Shown here one piece after another: positions 10,329 to 21,462 of a stretch of 64,000 nucleotides of DNA. Source of the DNA: Hymenopellis radicata. Taxonomy: Eukaryota > Basidiomycota > Agaricomycetes > Agaricales > Physalacriaceae. Where the stretch lies: the NCBI GenBank assembly GCA_015501595.1, contig JADNRX010000241.1, positions 20,691 through 84,690 of the forward strand, given 5' to 3'. The position numbers were made by a program, and so were the translations under genes. The notes below the pieces were generated by a model. It searched no databases. It saw nothing but the letters and a program-made list of their open reading frames with translations, and was not told the origin of the DNA. How positions within the stretch are numbered: position 1 is the stretch's first letter; the number at the start of each line of letters is the position of its first letter.

Positions 10329-11344
10329 ATGCAGCGAGTCGCCCAAATCCAAGAGCGGGAGATCCATAAAGTCCTCTTTCCAAGTGCGTCTATCTCCGAT
10401 CGTCGTTACCAGATCTAACAGCCGTCCAGCTGTTGGGAGCTTCTTACCTTTGCTTGAGGCAAAAAAAGAAGCTATCTTAAAGACGCCTAAGAGAACCTTT
10501 GCATATGGACCTACACCTCGGCACAAGGTATAAAATTCCGGTCAAATTATGCTTTCTGTGTGTTGAAACCTGTCAGTTGGACATATACTACCCGCCAGAG
10601 TCTTCCTTGGAGGGGCAAACGAAGATCTTGGTCTTTTGTTACGGAGGTGGCTTCACCTCTGGCTCACGCACGCTTCCCGCGCCCGCTGAGCTCGCCTATG
10701 GAAATCTGGGGATGCACTTCTCCCGACAAGGCTTCATCACCATCATTCCCGATTACAGACTCTCCCCAGAGGTAAAGCATCCCGAACAAGCTACCGATAT
10801 TCGAGATGCGTTGTTGTGGGTCGTCGAGAACCCTCAGAGTCTTCTTTTCAATGGTGTGACGAACCCAGACATAGATTCCTTCTATGTCATGGGACATTCC
10901 GCCGGGGCCGTTAATGTCTTCACCATGCTGGCGTTGCCAGAGCTTTACTCAGACGTTCTTCATCCCAAAATCGGAGGCGTCATCCTTTTCTCTGCAGCGT
11001 ATACATATGACGCCACCAATCTCCGCACCGTTCAGGCTGGTACCGTGAAGGAATACTTTGGAGGAGATGCCACCTCCAAATTGCCTTTGTCGCTCCTTCA
11101 AGCCGCAGACGCAAACCGTGTGGCGTCATTTCCACGAATCCTTCTTGGAGTGTCACAAAGAGATCCCCAGTCTTTCCTGGATGGGTCAAAGATATTCTCA
11201 GACGCACTTGTCGCTCGTGGGGTGAAGCACGAGGAGTTCATCGCCCAAGGTCATAATCACATCAGCGTAACGTTCTGTCTGGGAACCGGCGAAGGCGAGG
11301 ATTGGGCGGCCGATGTGGCGAGGTGGATTTCGAGTACGGCTTGA
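10329..11344 (+). CDS. alpha/beta hydrolase, esterase/lipase type
   Basis: Three exons (10329-10383, 10430-10527, 10577-11344) sum to 921 nt, 306 aa. The long frame alone would begin at 10499, but splicing in the two small upstream exons gives a cleaner N-terminus and the family motif RTFAYGPTPRHKLDIYYP. The oxyanion-hole motif is FCYGGGF, the nucleophile elbow GHSAG, and a late GHNH supplies the catalytic histidine. There is no signal peptide, so it is probably cytosolic. It belongs to the BD-FAE/hormone-sensitive-lipase-like esterases that act on small acyl esters. Kynurenine formamidase is a close relative by fold, but nothing here decides the substrate. Confidence 0.9.
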
Positions 11345-11832
11345 CTTGATATCGTTATTTAGAGTACTAAAGGCAGTTGTAACTTGTATCAACCGGGGTA
11401 GAGAACGATCTCAGGGGTAAATTTAAGTTGTCACCACGTGACCCTGAATCTGCTCTTTGCGACCGAACTATCTGCGCCTTTGGCTCTAAATATCTTTGAC
11501 GGAGTCTTTGTCTTAGCGTTGGGCCGGCAATTACACTCTACCGTTGGTCTCAAAACAGTACCCCATTTCCGATTAGCCAAAGGCTCCAGGTTGCTCGCTG
11601 GTCAAAGCCGGCCTTTTGTTCGCCACTTGCTGCGACGCCTTGGACTTCCATCGTGCAAAGGGTTCCCACACATTGCTTAATTTGACCGGAGATAGGCACC
11701 GCAACATAACCATCAATGTACCATACAATCTATTGACAAATGGAGGACGCCTTCCTTTGTCTCTGTGGCCGACCATGAGTTCGTCTATAAAACTGACCAA
11801 ACAAGCGCCCTCCGAATATCCATTTCCTAGCT
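11345..11832. other. intergenic stretch
   Basis: No gene supported. Frames here are short and lack splice-consistent extensions. It contains the 5-prime region of the C2H2 gene. Confidence 0.4.
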
Positions 11833-12736
11833 ATGTCTCGCTCTTCGTCGTCGAAAGACCAGTCTCTTCCGTTCTACATGAACGTCGACGTCGTTCAAAG
11901 CCCCCGCTCGCCTGGAGGAAGCGCATCGACTCCCGGCCGCTCGTGGGGCTCCGCTTCCGGAGTTTCTGCGTACCCAAATGTTCGTGCTATCGTAAGTGTC
12001 TCTTTTCTTTAGCTCTTACAGCGCGTTTATTGATGGACATACAGCTTCCACCGAAAACCCAACCAGGATTAAGAACTTGCCATATATGCAACGAGGAGGT
12101 ATTGCATATGAGGGGGCATGTTCTCGAACACAACAGACGGCCTGACGGGTACGAATTACGACTCTTCGCCTCTGTAGCAGCGCGCTGACCTTGTGGCATT
12201 GAAAAGGATTTATTACTGTCCGATATGTTCCTTCCGCACTCCGCTGTCCGGTGAAAACACTCGACACGCGGAGGAACAGTAAGAGGTTCATTAAAACACA
12301 TTTAACGAGCAGCTGAAACCTATACTTTAGTGAAAAATACGAGAAAGCTCTGAAGAAGCGACGCGACGCTGAATCTTCTGGCGGTTGGTCGTCGAAACGA
12401 CCTGGAAAAACGTCTCAAGCCCAGCCACAAACGAGCGAGGCTCCGTCGTCGTCGCCCTCGAAAACTCGACGGTCTGGACAAAAGCCGCCCGAGGCGTCCA
12501 ATGTCACGTTCATCTCCTCGACCAACGTCGCATCAGCAGCTATGGCGGCGGCGCTCCCGCCGCTCAGCCACACGCCAGGACCTCCCGGCAGCTCGTATTC
12601 CAATTCCGCCACGACGCTCCCCTCCATTCGATCCTTCTCGTGGTACCACCACCCCCAAGATCAGCGGGAGCCTGAACAGCTTGACAGAGCGAGCCTAAGA
12701 CTTCCCCCGATTAGCGATTTAACGAGGCGCCGCTGA
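11833..12736 (+). CDS. C2H2-type zinc-finger protein
   Basis: Four exons (11833-11991, 12045-12148, 12207-12278, 12331-12736) sum to 741 nt, 246 aa. After a Ser/Pro-rich N-terminus come two closely spaced zinc-finger-like units: CHICNEEVLHMRGHVLEH and CPICSFRTPLSGENTRHAEEH, each with two Cys and two His. A basic stretch (KYEKALKKRRDAE) and a low-complexity Ser/Pro/Gln tail follow. It is probably nuclear and may bind DNA or RNA, but the finger spacing is not that of classical TFIIIA fingers. The splice junctions are convincing because the second finger is rebuilt across intron 3. The function is unknown. Confidence 0.75.
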
Positions 12737-13098
12737 GGGAACCGGATTTGGAACTAGAACAAAGCAAGGGCATATTTTACTACTTATATCACCATGCACC
12801 CGGACATTCATGACACCCACCATTAATACATTGTTGCTATCCTAGTAATTCAATGTGAAGATTTGCGCCTGAACCTCGCACCCACTCTGAACTCATGTGG
12901 ATCGGCCTGGTATGAGGCAAATACTGCAATGGGGGCAAATTTCTCTTATATCATTGATCTAATCACTGGCAATGAACGTTAATGAACCGATATCGGGTTC
13001 ACCTCGGAAAGTAAGTTCACCAACGAAGTGTAGAAGACTTTCAAGTTGATTCTGAGGAGCTATTTATACTGATATGAAACAACACCGCATCTGTTTAA
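12737..13098. other. intergenic stretch before tRNA-Tyr
   Basis: AT-rich and without coding potential. Nothing but the 5-prime flank of the tRNA gene. Confidence 0.5.
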
Positions 13099-13183
13099 CC
13101 GACTTTAGCTCAGTTGGAAGAGCGTCAGACTGTAAAGGATATCTGTCATCTGAATGTCGCCTGTTCGAACCAGGCAAGTCGGA
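13099..13183 (+). tRNA. tRNA-Tyr (anticodon GTA) with a 12-nt intron
   Basis: A 7-bp acceptor stem (CCGACTT with AAGTCGG) and discriminator A, a D arm (GCTC/GAGC), an anticodon stem TCAGA/TCTGA around CTGTAA, and a T arm GCCTG-TTCGAAC-CAGGC. The 19-nt stretch between the anticodon stem halves is 12 nt longer than a normal loop, so an intron of about 12 nt follows position 37, as is usual in eukaryotic tRNA-Tyr. An inverted-repeat element begins about 45 bp downstream. Confidence 0.95.
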
Positions 13184-13228
13184 TATGTTAACTTGTGTCT
13201 TCTTTTTTCGCAAGTTATGGGTGGCGCA

Positions 13229-13780
13229 GTAGGGTGGTGCAGTAAACCTCCGGGGGTGTTAGTAACGGTATTGATACCGACCCCCGGGAGGCCTTAGTTT
13301 TGAAACCGTTTCTAATGGTTTCGATACCGGTACGTGATTGTCACCACGTGATGTGGCGCAGCGGTGCGCCGCCCTCATCCCGCCCTTGGGCCTTGTCCCG
13401 CCACTCTCAGCTTCTCTGAACGCCAGCGCGTCGTCACGTGAAGCGATCACGTGCCGGTATCCGGTATCGAAACCTACCTCCCGACCCCCGACAGTTTCAA
13501 TACCGTATCAATACCGTTAATAACCGCAGTAAACCCGAGGTGTATCAAAACCTAGGGTTTACTGCGCCTGGACCAGGCGCAGTAAACCTCCCGGCTCTGG
13601 TGTTACGTGTAGTTACTAGTAACGCCGAACGGTATCTGGTTTACAGTGGTTTTGAAACCGTTGGTAACGGTTTGTTCGGTTTCTATGACAGCACGTGTTT
13701 TGGACAGTGGGGCGCCGTAGGGTGGCGCAGCCGCCGCGCCGCCCTCCTCCCGCCGTTGTTCCGCCACTCTCAGAGTGCTG
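13229..13780. repeat. nested inverted-repeat (MITE-like) element
   Basis: Motifs recur in both orientations. One set (13240-13280) reads GCAGTAAACC then AGTAACGGTATTGATACC, and returns inverted at about 13500-13535. A longer block ending CGCCGCCCTC...CCGCCACTCTCAG occurs twice in direct orientation (13352-13410 and 13725-13772), each after a CACGTG. The pattern fits one short transposon with terminal inverted repeats and a second, partial copy inserted against it. There is no coding capacity, so it would be non-autonomous. Confidence 0.65.
13556..13588. repeat. 33-bp perfect palindrome at the head-to-head element junction
   Basis: GGTTTACTGCGCCTGG, a central A, then the exact reverse complement. 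The arms carry the same GCAGTAAACC end motif seen at 13240 and at 13528, so this looks like two element ends fused head to head. Confidence 0.75.
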
Positions 13781-14000
13781 GTAACTGTGTTCTTCTGCAT
13801 GACAGTCGGATGCGGTTATCCTTTGCCCTTTCTAAAACCTCGTCATTTGTTCAATTATGTTCAGGTTTGATACCAATTAGTTACCGGCATACATCAAAAT
13901 CGTGTACAACTCTAGAGCAAAGCCATAGTGAGAAGTCCATCCAAGTAGGCATCATTCCGTCACAACTCACATCTAGCATTGACACTACATGTACGGTGGA

Positions 14001-15841
14001 TCACACCACTCCGTCAACAACCTCAGGCACCTTCCACGCCTCAATGACCAGCTCCGCCTCCTTCTCAATAACCTCATACGCCTTCCTTATATGCGCCTCC
14101 TCTGTCAAGGCCGCTCCCACCGCAAACCTCACACAATACACATCATTCAACATCGTCTGCGTCAGGTAAATATCCGTCCGCGCCGAGATCCTCGCAAAGA
14201 ACATCCTATTCAAGTTGTTCAGCTCCGCCAGCCCTCCCTCCCGCGGGCAAAGGCGGAACACGGAGAGCGTAAAGCTCGGGGGCGTAACGAGCTTGATGAC
14301 GGGGGACTTTTCTACGAGGGAGACGAATATGCGGTTGAGGGCGATGCCTTTGCGGATGTGCGCCTGGAAGCCGGAGACGCCGAAGCTGCGGAGGACGAAC
14401 CAGAACTTGAGCGAGCGGAAGCGCCGCCCGAGGGCGAGGTGCCAGTTGCGGTAGTCGATGACGGTGCCGGCGTCGCCTTGCTTGGTGCGCAGGAAGGGTG
14501 GCGTGATGTCGAGGGCCTCGGTGAGGTACTTGCGGTCGCGCACCCAGAGCGTCGAGGCGTCAAAGTTGATTAGACCCCACTAGGAGGAAATGTCAGTCAC
14601 AGGCGAGACTATGAGAAGAATGGCAAAACCTTGTGGAAATTAGTACAGAAAGAATCGGCGAACTCGTTTATTTCGTCTAGAAAGCAGTCTTGGCGGTATT
14701 CTGGGCAGCTGAGTGCGACGCCTGCCCAGGCAGCATCGACGTGGACACGAAGGTACGGATGTTCTTTGACTAAACTCCGCAATTAGACGAGAAGACGCGG
14801 GCTTACTGTCAAAGTGAACATACCGACTTGCTTAATCTCTGGAAGATTGTCGATAGCTCCAGAAGAAGTGGTGCCCACAGTCACAACTACCACGGATGAG
14901 TTTGGCGTAGATGCTGTATATGTGGATACCCACTGAGAATGAACGGTTTCTTCCCAAGCTGCGCGTCTTCTTCGAGCGCGGTTCTCAACGTGTGGCCACG
15001 TAATGAAAAGTTGTCTTCTTCCTTCACTGGAAGGATACGGCACGATAGACCGAGAACCATAGCAGCCTTGACACCAAGGGAATGTGTCTGGGAGGTGGCA
15101 TAGAGTACGAGATCCTCCATCTTCGTATCTGGATGCATCCTCTGGTACGACGAACGCGCCGCGACGCATGCAATAAGCGCAGAGTCTGATGCAGTGACTT
15201 GGATGCATCCTCCTCCGATACCAGAGGTGTTGAGGAAATCGGGAGAGAGTCCGAGGAGCTTGGCGGACCAGTCCATGACGATCATTTCGAGTTCGGTGCA
15301 TGCCGGGCTAGCAGCCCACTGAACGAAGATGAATACATGGGCAGCGGGTGGTCAGGCGGATAATACTCACGTTGAATCCAGGGTTTACAACAGCGGTAGA
15401 GTAGAGATCACCAAGGATGCCCTCGAAAGTACAGGAAGTGGGAAAGTACGCGAAGAAGGAAGGGTGTGTCCAATGTGTCAAGCCTACAACAACGAAGTGA
15501 ATACAATCTTGTTGGAGGTTGACAGGTCCACATACCTGGGACTATAAGTTTCTGGTAGTCGTCGGCGATTATTTGAAAGTCCTCTCCAGATTGTGGGGCT
15601 GAAGCTATTCAAACGGATGGTGAGCCGGATCCAAAGGATGGCGTTGACAGTCGCGCATACATGGTACGAGACTCTGCAGATAACCAGGTTCGACGCTTGG
15701 GAGAACTGGCTTGTCCTGCAGCGAGTAGTAATATTCGCATATTCTATCTATGGCCTGGTAGCCGGCCTTGCGAAATCTGGTTTGTTCGTCAGTGAACAGA
15801 CAGCGGGATGAGCGGACGATAACGCACTGCTCGATATCCAT
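14001..15841 (-). CDS. aromatic-L-amino-acid decarboxylase
   Basis: Eight exons on the minus strand (15841-15828, 15776-15661, 15604-15536, 15483-15371, 15318-14934, 14886-14824, 14769-14630, 14579-14001) sum to 1479 nt, 492 aa. The start is the ATG of MDIEQFRKAGYQAIDRI; two codons are split across intron 1. PLP-enzyme features are complete: THWTHPSFFAYFP, TSQTHSLGVKA with the cofactor-stacking His, HVDAAWAG with the Asp that contacts the pyridine nitrogen, and NFHKWG with the Schiff-base Lys. The C-terminal domain includes RKYLTEALDITPPFLR. It is a group II decarboxylase acting on tyrosine, DOPA, tryptophan or phenylalanine and should be cytosolic; the substrate cannot be fixed from sequence. 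Broken copies of this gene lie at 30.2-31.0 and 32.6-32.9 kb, so this is the intact source copy. Confidence 0.95.
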
Positions 15842-16677
15842 CACAATGAGGAGATTAAGGAGAGCACACGTACTCGGTCCTAGCAGACCCAGTCTCCATC
15901 TCCATCTGTCGCCATCGGCACGCGCTACAAATTTTTCGGTCCTATCGGAACACCGTCTGGCAGTGTCCCCACGATGTCAGTCGATGTCGAGCCCGTGGAA
16001 CAATTGCAGCAGGCAGGGACCACCCATCTGCAGGGTTCAGCATTCGCGCTACAGCTTCGCGTGAGCTCGGGTGTTCGGACAACGTACATACTGGTCCGAG
16101 TCCATCGGAATTCGCTCACCGCTGCTCGCCGCTCCTATCCCGCCGCGCTGGACCCCACTATCCCGAGGCATTTGGTACTGGTGGTCTGCCAATCTGTACA
16201 TGTTAGTACTTAATAATAATACATCCCGCTGCATTGAAACCCATTTGAGTAACTTGTAAGACTGAAAGCCTACAAATGCTCATTAAGAGCTACAAACGAG
16301 TTCATTTTGTTTACAACTTCATTGGTATTGACATTATTACACTCTTCGTTGGTTTGTTTGGTTCATAGCCCACTATTGCTTGACTCGTCGAGTTGTGCGC
16401 TCTGTACTGCAGTAACTCACTCGGGACATTGGGCGGAACGGCGCGCCCGACGCATCACGCTATGAACTCCGATTTTGTTCCTGCAGCTGCCGTTCTGGTT
16501 TGCAGCTGTGCATAATCGATGGGCTCGAAGCGCTGTCATCGTTGTACGCGGGAAAACGGCATGAAGCGCGTTATTGGGGATGATGGTATAAAGTTGAATA
16601 GCCGGTCTGACCTGGGTCTGACGTCGCGAATATATCTTATTCGGATCCCTGCATCCCCAACTCTCTTCACTACCACC
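15842..16677. other. divergent intergenic region
   Basis: Lies between the AADC gene (read leftwards) and the ketoreductase gene (read rightwards), so it should carry both promoters. No coding segment, RNA or clear TATA box was supported. Confidence 0.4.
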
Positions 16678-17893
16678 ATGGACGTCATTCAAAAAGTCGC
16701 CCAGCACGGAGCTGAGCTCGGTGAGCGCGATATGGAACCTTCCAGGCCTCGCTCATAACGTTGTAGTGCGCAGTCAACCTCTGCCAGTCACTGTTCTCGC
16801 TGGCCTGGGTGCTCTCAACGTTCTCCGGCTGTTCATACAGGGGACTGTGTTCTTCCTGCAGACCTTTATCCTTTCCGGGCAAAATGTGAGCGGCTACACT
16901 GTGTCAAAGATCCGCGTTCATTTATCATTTGCAGATAAAACGCTTTGGCGCGAAAAAGGGCGCATGGGCGGTCGTCACTGGCGCGTCGGACGGCATCGGA
17001 AAGGAGTTTGCGTTCCAACTGGCTAAAGCTGGATACAACGTCCTGCTTGTTGCGCGCAATCAGACTGTCCTGGACTCTACGGCTGCTGAAATAAGTGCGT
17101 ATTTGAACACAGTGTAAGTAGTTGAACTTACCCTTCATGTAGCTTCCAAATATTCCTCTGTTAAGACCCAAACTCTCGCTATGGACTTTTCAGTCAACGA
17201 TGATTCCGCATATGCTAACCTTTCTGCGGTCATCTCAAGCCTGGATGTTGGTGTTTTGGGTAAGCCACCTTTATTTGGGGGTAAGGCCTAGTCTTGACTT
17301 GAATTGTAGTCAACAACGTCGGCAAGTCCCACAACATGCCCGTCAACTTTGTCGAGACTCCCAAGGACGAGCTAGAGGGTATCGTCGCCATCAACGTAAA
17401 CGCGACTCTACGCGTCACATACACGATTCTCCCAGGCATGATTCAGCGGAAACGCGGTCTCATCCTTAATATCGGCTCCTTCGCCGGCCATGTCCCTTCT
17501 CCCATGCTCGCAACCTATTCCGGCACCAAAGCCTTCCTCGCCACATTTACCGCAGCCTTGGCCGCCGAAGTCAAGTCCCACAATATCACCGTCGAGCACG
17601 TCAATACCTACTTTGTCGTCTCCAAGCTCTCCAAAATCCGCAAGCCCTCTGTGCTTATTCCTCTGCCCGGTCCTTTCGTCAGGTCTGTGCTTGGGAAGAT
17701 CGGTATGGCATGCGGTGCGTTGGGCAGCAGCAGACCTGGGACGTCGACGCCGTACTGGAGCCATGCTCTCATGGATTATGCCATGACTCTCATAGGCACA
17801 CCCAAGTTGTTCATCAGCTATACCCACAACTTGCACAAAGATATCAGGAGGAGAGCTTTGAGAAAGGCGGAGAGGGAAGCGAAGAAACTCTAA
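16678..17893 (+). CDS. ifa38: very-long-chain 3-oxoacyl-CoA reductase
   Basis: Five exons (16678-16720, 16767-16885, 16935-17094, 17143-17259, 17310-17893) sum to 1023 nt, 340 aa. An N-terminal hydrophobic segment (TVLAGLGALNVLRLFI) anchors it in the ER. The SDR core follows: cofactor motif TGASDGIG, NNVG, the catalytic Ser region NIGSFAG and the YSGTK active-site Tyr/Lys pair. It reduces the 3-keto intermediate in each round of very-long-chain fatty acid elongation, using NADPH. Length and order match yeast Ifa38 and the mammalian HSD17B12 family. The basic C-terminus (RRRALRKAEREAKKL) is the usual ER-retention-like tail. Confidence 0.93.
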
Positions 17894-18089
17894 TAGTGCT
17901 TGGTGTGTATCGTTATGCTGAATCATATCTGTAGAGTCCCACACTGAGCACTGGATTCTACAAGTACAGCAGCTTTTGTCAATTATGTCGGCATACACTC
18001 CTCTTCTCCTCACTGTTAAATGATCTGAAAATGGCCAACACAAGGAAAAACTGTGACATCCTTATAGCCAGTACCAGTCTTAACCTCGA

Positions 18090-18320
18090 ACTACCCAGTT
18101 ACCCTGGTACCAGCGGCTTCCAAAGTCCTTTGGTTTCAAAATAATGGCCACTCTATGCATAACCGCCAGATATCAATGCCAGAGCTTAAAGACCAGTCTC
18201 AAAAGCCTACTTCTGATTGAGACTTGATTAACCCCCCTTCTCGACAGTCTGTATGACGCGTCCTCTTCTTCTTTTCCTCGGACTGGGAAAGGAAGCTTTT
18301 TTTTTCTGGACGCGCTTTCT
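18090..18320. repeat. inverted copy of the 36.84-37.03 kb segment
   Basis: The reverse complement of this stretch matches 36,840-37,030 through blocks such as TCCGAGGAAAAGAAGA, GACTGGTCT, AAGCTCTGGCA and GAGTGGCC. It sits upstream of the dead deacetylase copy here and upstream of the intact deacetylase there, so the duplication included the promoter region. Confidence 0.7.
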
Positions 18321-18557
18321 CCTCAGATGTTGGTTATCGTGTTAAGGGAACTACTCCTATAAACAGATGCTCTGCAGCGCGCGCGCTTAAGCCAAGAGCT
18401 TACACCAGAAAGACTAGTCAAAAGAACTAGCGTCTAAAGGACCCGCTTTCTGCGGGGGCGATGCTGCTTCCTCGAGGGCTTACTTGCAGATGACAAAGGA
18501 CTCGTAGAGTATGAATACGGACTTCTCTTCCTCGTTCTCTTCTCGTCTACTATCATG

Positions 18558-19528
18558 TTCTTTCCCATCGCGCTTCACTCTCTCGCGTTCTTCTTTTTGC
18601 AGGCAAGCTTCTTCGCCGCTAGAGGACAGGGCGACGGCTAGTGTTACCACATCCTGCAGAGCGCCAAACACCGTTGCCATCGCATTTGTACGTCCGGTTT
18701 CTCTGCTTCATCTGTACTCATCTCACGCATTCATGTACAGGACGATGGGCCAGACTCGTTATTTTCTCGTCCGCCATGTTCATTGCTATCGAACTTTTTT
18801 CTGCGGCGTTCTTCAGGGTGCTCCGTCCTGCTTCCTCTAGAGAGCGACTGCCAGTGTTGTCACATCTTGTCGAACACCAAATACCGCTGATTTGTGCGTC
18901 CCTTTGCTCTCTTTTCTTTGTACTCATCTTAGTCGACTGGGTGCACAGGACGATGGGCTGTACATCTACATGAACGATATCATCAAGACGCTGATAATGG
19001 GCGCCCAAACTTTAGTTGACTGTATACAGCTCAGCTGCGGCCGCTCGCGTAAAGCTTGCCTTCGATAATAACCACCAGGTCGCGTCCCATACCTGGAGAC
19101 ATGTCCATCTGTCACAGTTGTCTGAACCTGAATTGCAGGCAGAGTTCTGCCGGGACCGAATGTGTGCATTCATGCTTCAAACGGCTGTACCATCATTCGC
19201 GAAGGCAATATATGCTACAAAGAAGATCATATCAGCATTCGGCGAATACAATTTTCTCGTTCTAAAAGTCGCCGGCGATCGCGGACAGACGCTCGTCAAC
19301 TGAGACTTGATTGTGGTGATTCCGCCGGGGCATCGAGTACTCGGACCAAGGCAATTGAGTAGCTCAACGGAAGCCTAATAATATTCTCACTTTGAACGAT
19401 GAGACGTACGAGGGTACTGCGTGAGTAGTTTACCGTTCAAGATTTTGCAACATTTCATATCGGGGTATCTTGGGCAGCCGGCGTATAAAGGGACGCGTTC
19501 GCCGCGCGACTCTTCGCGGAGGTGTTGA
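18558..19528 (+). pseudogene. polysaccharide deacetylase, dead copy A
   Basis: Homologous to the intact deacetylase at 35.5-36.5 kb. The first exon occurs twice in tandem (about 18,558-18,690 and 18,778-18,890), each with frame breaks after its signal-peptide-like start. The catalytic DDG exon follows (DDGLYIYMNDIIKTL) but is cut before the usual NGNN segment. The next exon keeps the metal-binding SHTWRH motif, yet a later exon reads a stop where the intact copy has the Trp of VNWDFDSGD. The end matches the C-terminus (TGT TGA at 19,523-19,528). It is therefore a non-functional copy of a CE4 chitin/polysaccharide deacetylase. Confidence 0.8.
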
Positions 19529-19685
19529 CATGGCAGTTAATCGAACGCGTGTAATTTGATGTTTCCTTCACTTTGTAGTCTTGAAAATATCGAGAGAGTT
19601 TCAAGTTTCTTGTTCGTTGGGTATATTTTATGTACACGTGAACTTTCACGGCGTTACCTGTTATGCTGATCCGCCCGAACCCTCA

Positions 19686-20469
19686 ATGTTCTCCCTCTTC
19701 GCTCGCCGTCTGCCCCGCACCACACTCTCCGCCATTCATCTATGCGCGCGCGGTGTAGCATCAGAGGTCGGTCCGACCAACGCTGTCTTCGTTCGCCTCC
19801 GTCAGAAGGTTGACAACAGAATATCGCACCAAGCCCTCAAAGAGGGCCTGGCTGCCAACTTTGGTCCCGTCGAGCGCCTCTGGCTGGCTATGCCCGCTGG
19901 CAGCAGTTGCATTGTCGTCTTCCAGGAGCAAGCCAACGCTCAGAAGCTCATGGACAAGGGGACACTAGAGATCCCTCCAGCAATGCTGACCGCCCAACAC
20001 TTCGCCGTGCCTCGCAAACCCGAGACGAGGACCCAGTCCAAACTCCGGGAGATAGACGACACCAAGAAACGTCCGAAACTTTACTTGCATAACGTTCCTG
20101 CACGATTTGGTATTTCAGCACCCGAGATCGCCAAGGTGTTTGGCCAATTCGGCAAGGTCAGCGTTAGACATCGTACGTGGCTTCTGTCCCTACTTTCGTG
20201 TTTCCTTTCAGCTTACCAGACTCTTAGCCATTATGGCCGGATACCCTTGCCCTTTTGCTTTCGTTTCCTTCGAAACTCAGGAAGCCGCTGACAAGGCTCT
20301 GGAGACAATTCGGTCAGAGGAGGGGATCATCATTGAGGGTCGCAGACTCGATGCAACTTACGACATCCAGGAGGAGCGCCCCGGCGGAAAGTACCCTGGT
20401 ATGTTTCTTCTTCGATACTCCTTCCGTCGCGTCGCTAATCCTGCTACAGTGCTCACTGCCGAGTCTTAA
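19686..20469 (+). CDS. mitochondrial-type RNA-recognition-motif protein, copy A
   Basis: Three exons (19686-20172, 20228-20398, 20450-20469) sum to 678 nt, 225 aa. The N-terminus (MFSLFARRLPRTTLSAIHLC) is rich in Arg, Leu, Ser and lacks acidic residues, as in a mitochondrial targeting peptide. Two RRM-like regions follow: a weaker one (AVFVRLRQKV... to SCIVVFQEQANAQKLM) and a clearer one with KLYLHNVP as RNP2 and PFAFVSFETQEAADKAL as RNP1. It probably binds mitochondrial RNA. The last exon encodes only six residues and the stop, and the same exon plan is kept in copies B and C. It lies directly downstream of a dead deacetylase, the order seen again in the 31-36 kb array. Confidence 0.8.
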
Positions 20470-21012
20470 ATTCGGGCCTGTTGATGTACGGGCTGTTCAT
20501 TAGTGTACCCCGCTGGCGCCAACTTAGAGGTTATCAAAAAACGCGCCGCATTCGTGGACCCTTCTCGGTAGTCTCGTTACTCAGACTCTATGAGATGAAG
20601 GAAGACAGTTGTGCTGAGTTATATCAGTTTAGTGAAGCGCGTTTCACGCGTCAGAGTCGGTCAGACATTAATGAGTCTCAGGTTCGTTTCTGCTCATCAC
20701 TCTCCTCTTCCATGTCATTGTCATTATTCAACCTCATAAACTTGAAGATGCCCGCACTCCCACCAGATCCACACTAAGGCAAAATGACAGCGGCGGGATG
20801 TGGGTATATAGGCAGTCAGCCTTCGTAATGCCTTTCACGTCATAGTCAGGCCATACCTCTTCAAATGACCTATAGCATGACCTAATGCCTACGAAGCTTG
20901 CTTTATCCTGTCCATCCTGTCGTCCATCATCCTGCTTCCCCACTTCCGATTCTTCCGCAAGCCCTTGAGGTTTATAATCTCAAGCTCATCTTCCCATACA
21001 ACTCTACACAAC
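20470..21012. other. intergenic stretch
   Basis: No gene supported. Contains the promoter of the dioxygenase gene that starts at 21013. Confidence 0.4.
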
Positions 21013-21452
21013 ATGGTATCGAACGCGACGCTTCCTTCGAACCAAGCTCAATGGCGTGACGCACTCGAAGCTCTTCCTTCTACTCCGGACCACATACCTT
21101 CATTCTTCTTTGCGCACGGCAGTCCATTCTTGGCATTCCCCGAGAACCAAAGTGATGGCGGACGTCTCCCTGCCAGTATGGGCCCCAAAGGGGCACTAGC
21201 CAAGTTTCTGAAGGACTTTGGACCGGCCTTGCTGCGCAAATACAAACCTCGCGGAATTGTCGTCTTTAGCGCTCACTGGGAGACGCTCGGCGAGAGATTG
21301 GGTTTGTTCGTTCTATGATTGGGAGCGTTGAATGTAGCCTTACTCGCGATGACAGTTACAGATTATGGAGACGAGAATCCGCTCCTCATGGACTATTTCG
21401 GGTTCCAGCCGGAAATGTATAAGCTCAAGTTCAAGTCGAAGGGAGATGCCGG

Positions 21453-21462
21453 TATATCGCAA
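21453..21462. repeat. target site duplication, left
   Basis: TATATCGCAA, identical to 22566-22575, immediately left of the inserted element. Confidence 0.85.

Noticed and set aside
10499..10576. Alternative start of the alpha/beta hydrolase
   Set aside because: It would read through an intron; splicing two upstream exons gives the conserved N-terminus and correct phase.
15842..15844. Start codon just upstream of the AADC ATG
   Set aside because: The codon is GTG; the first ATG at 15,841 fits the family N-terminus.
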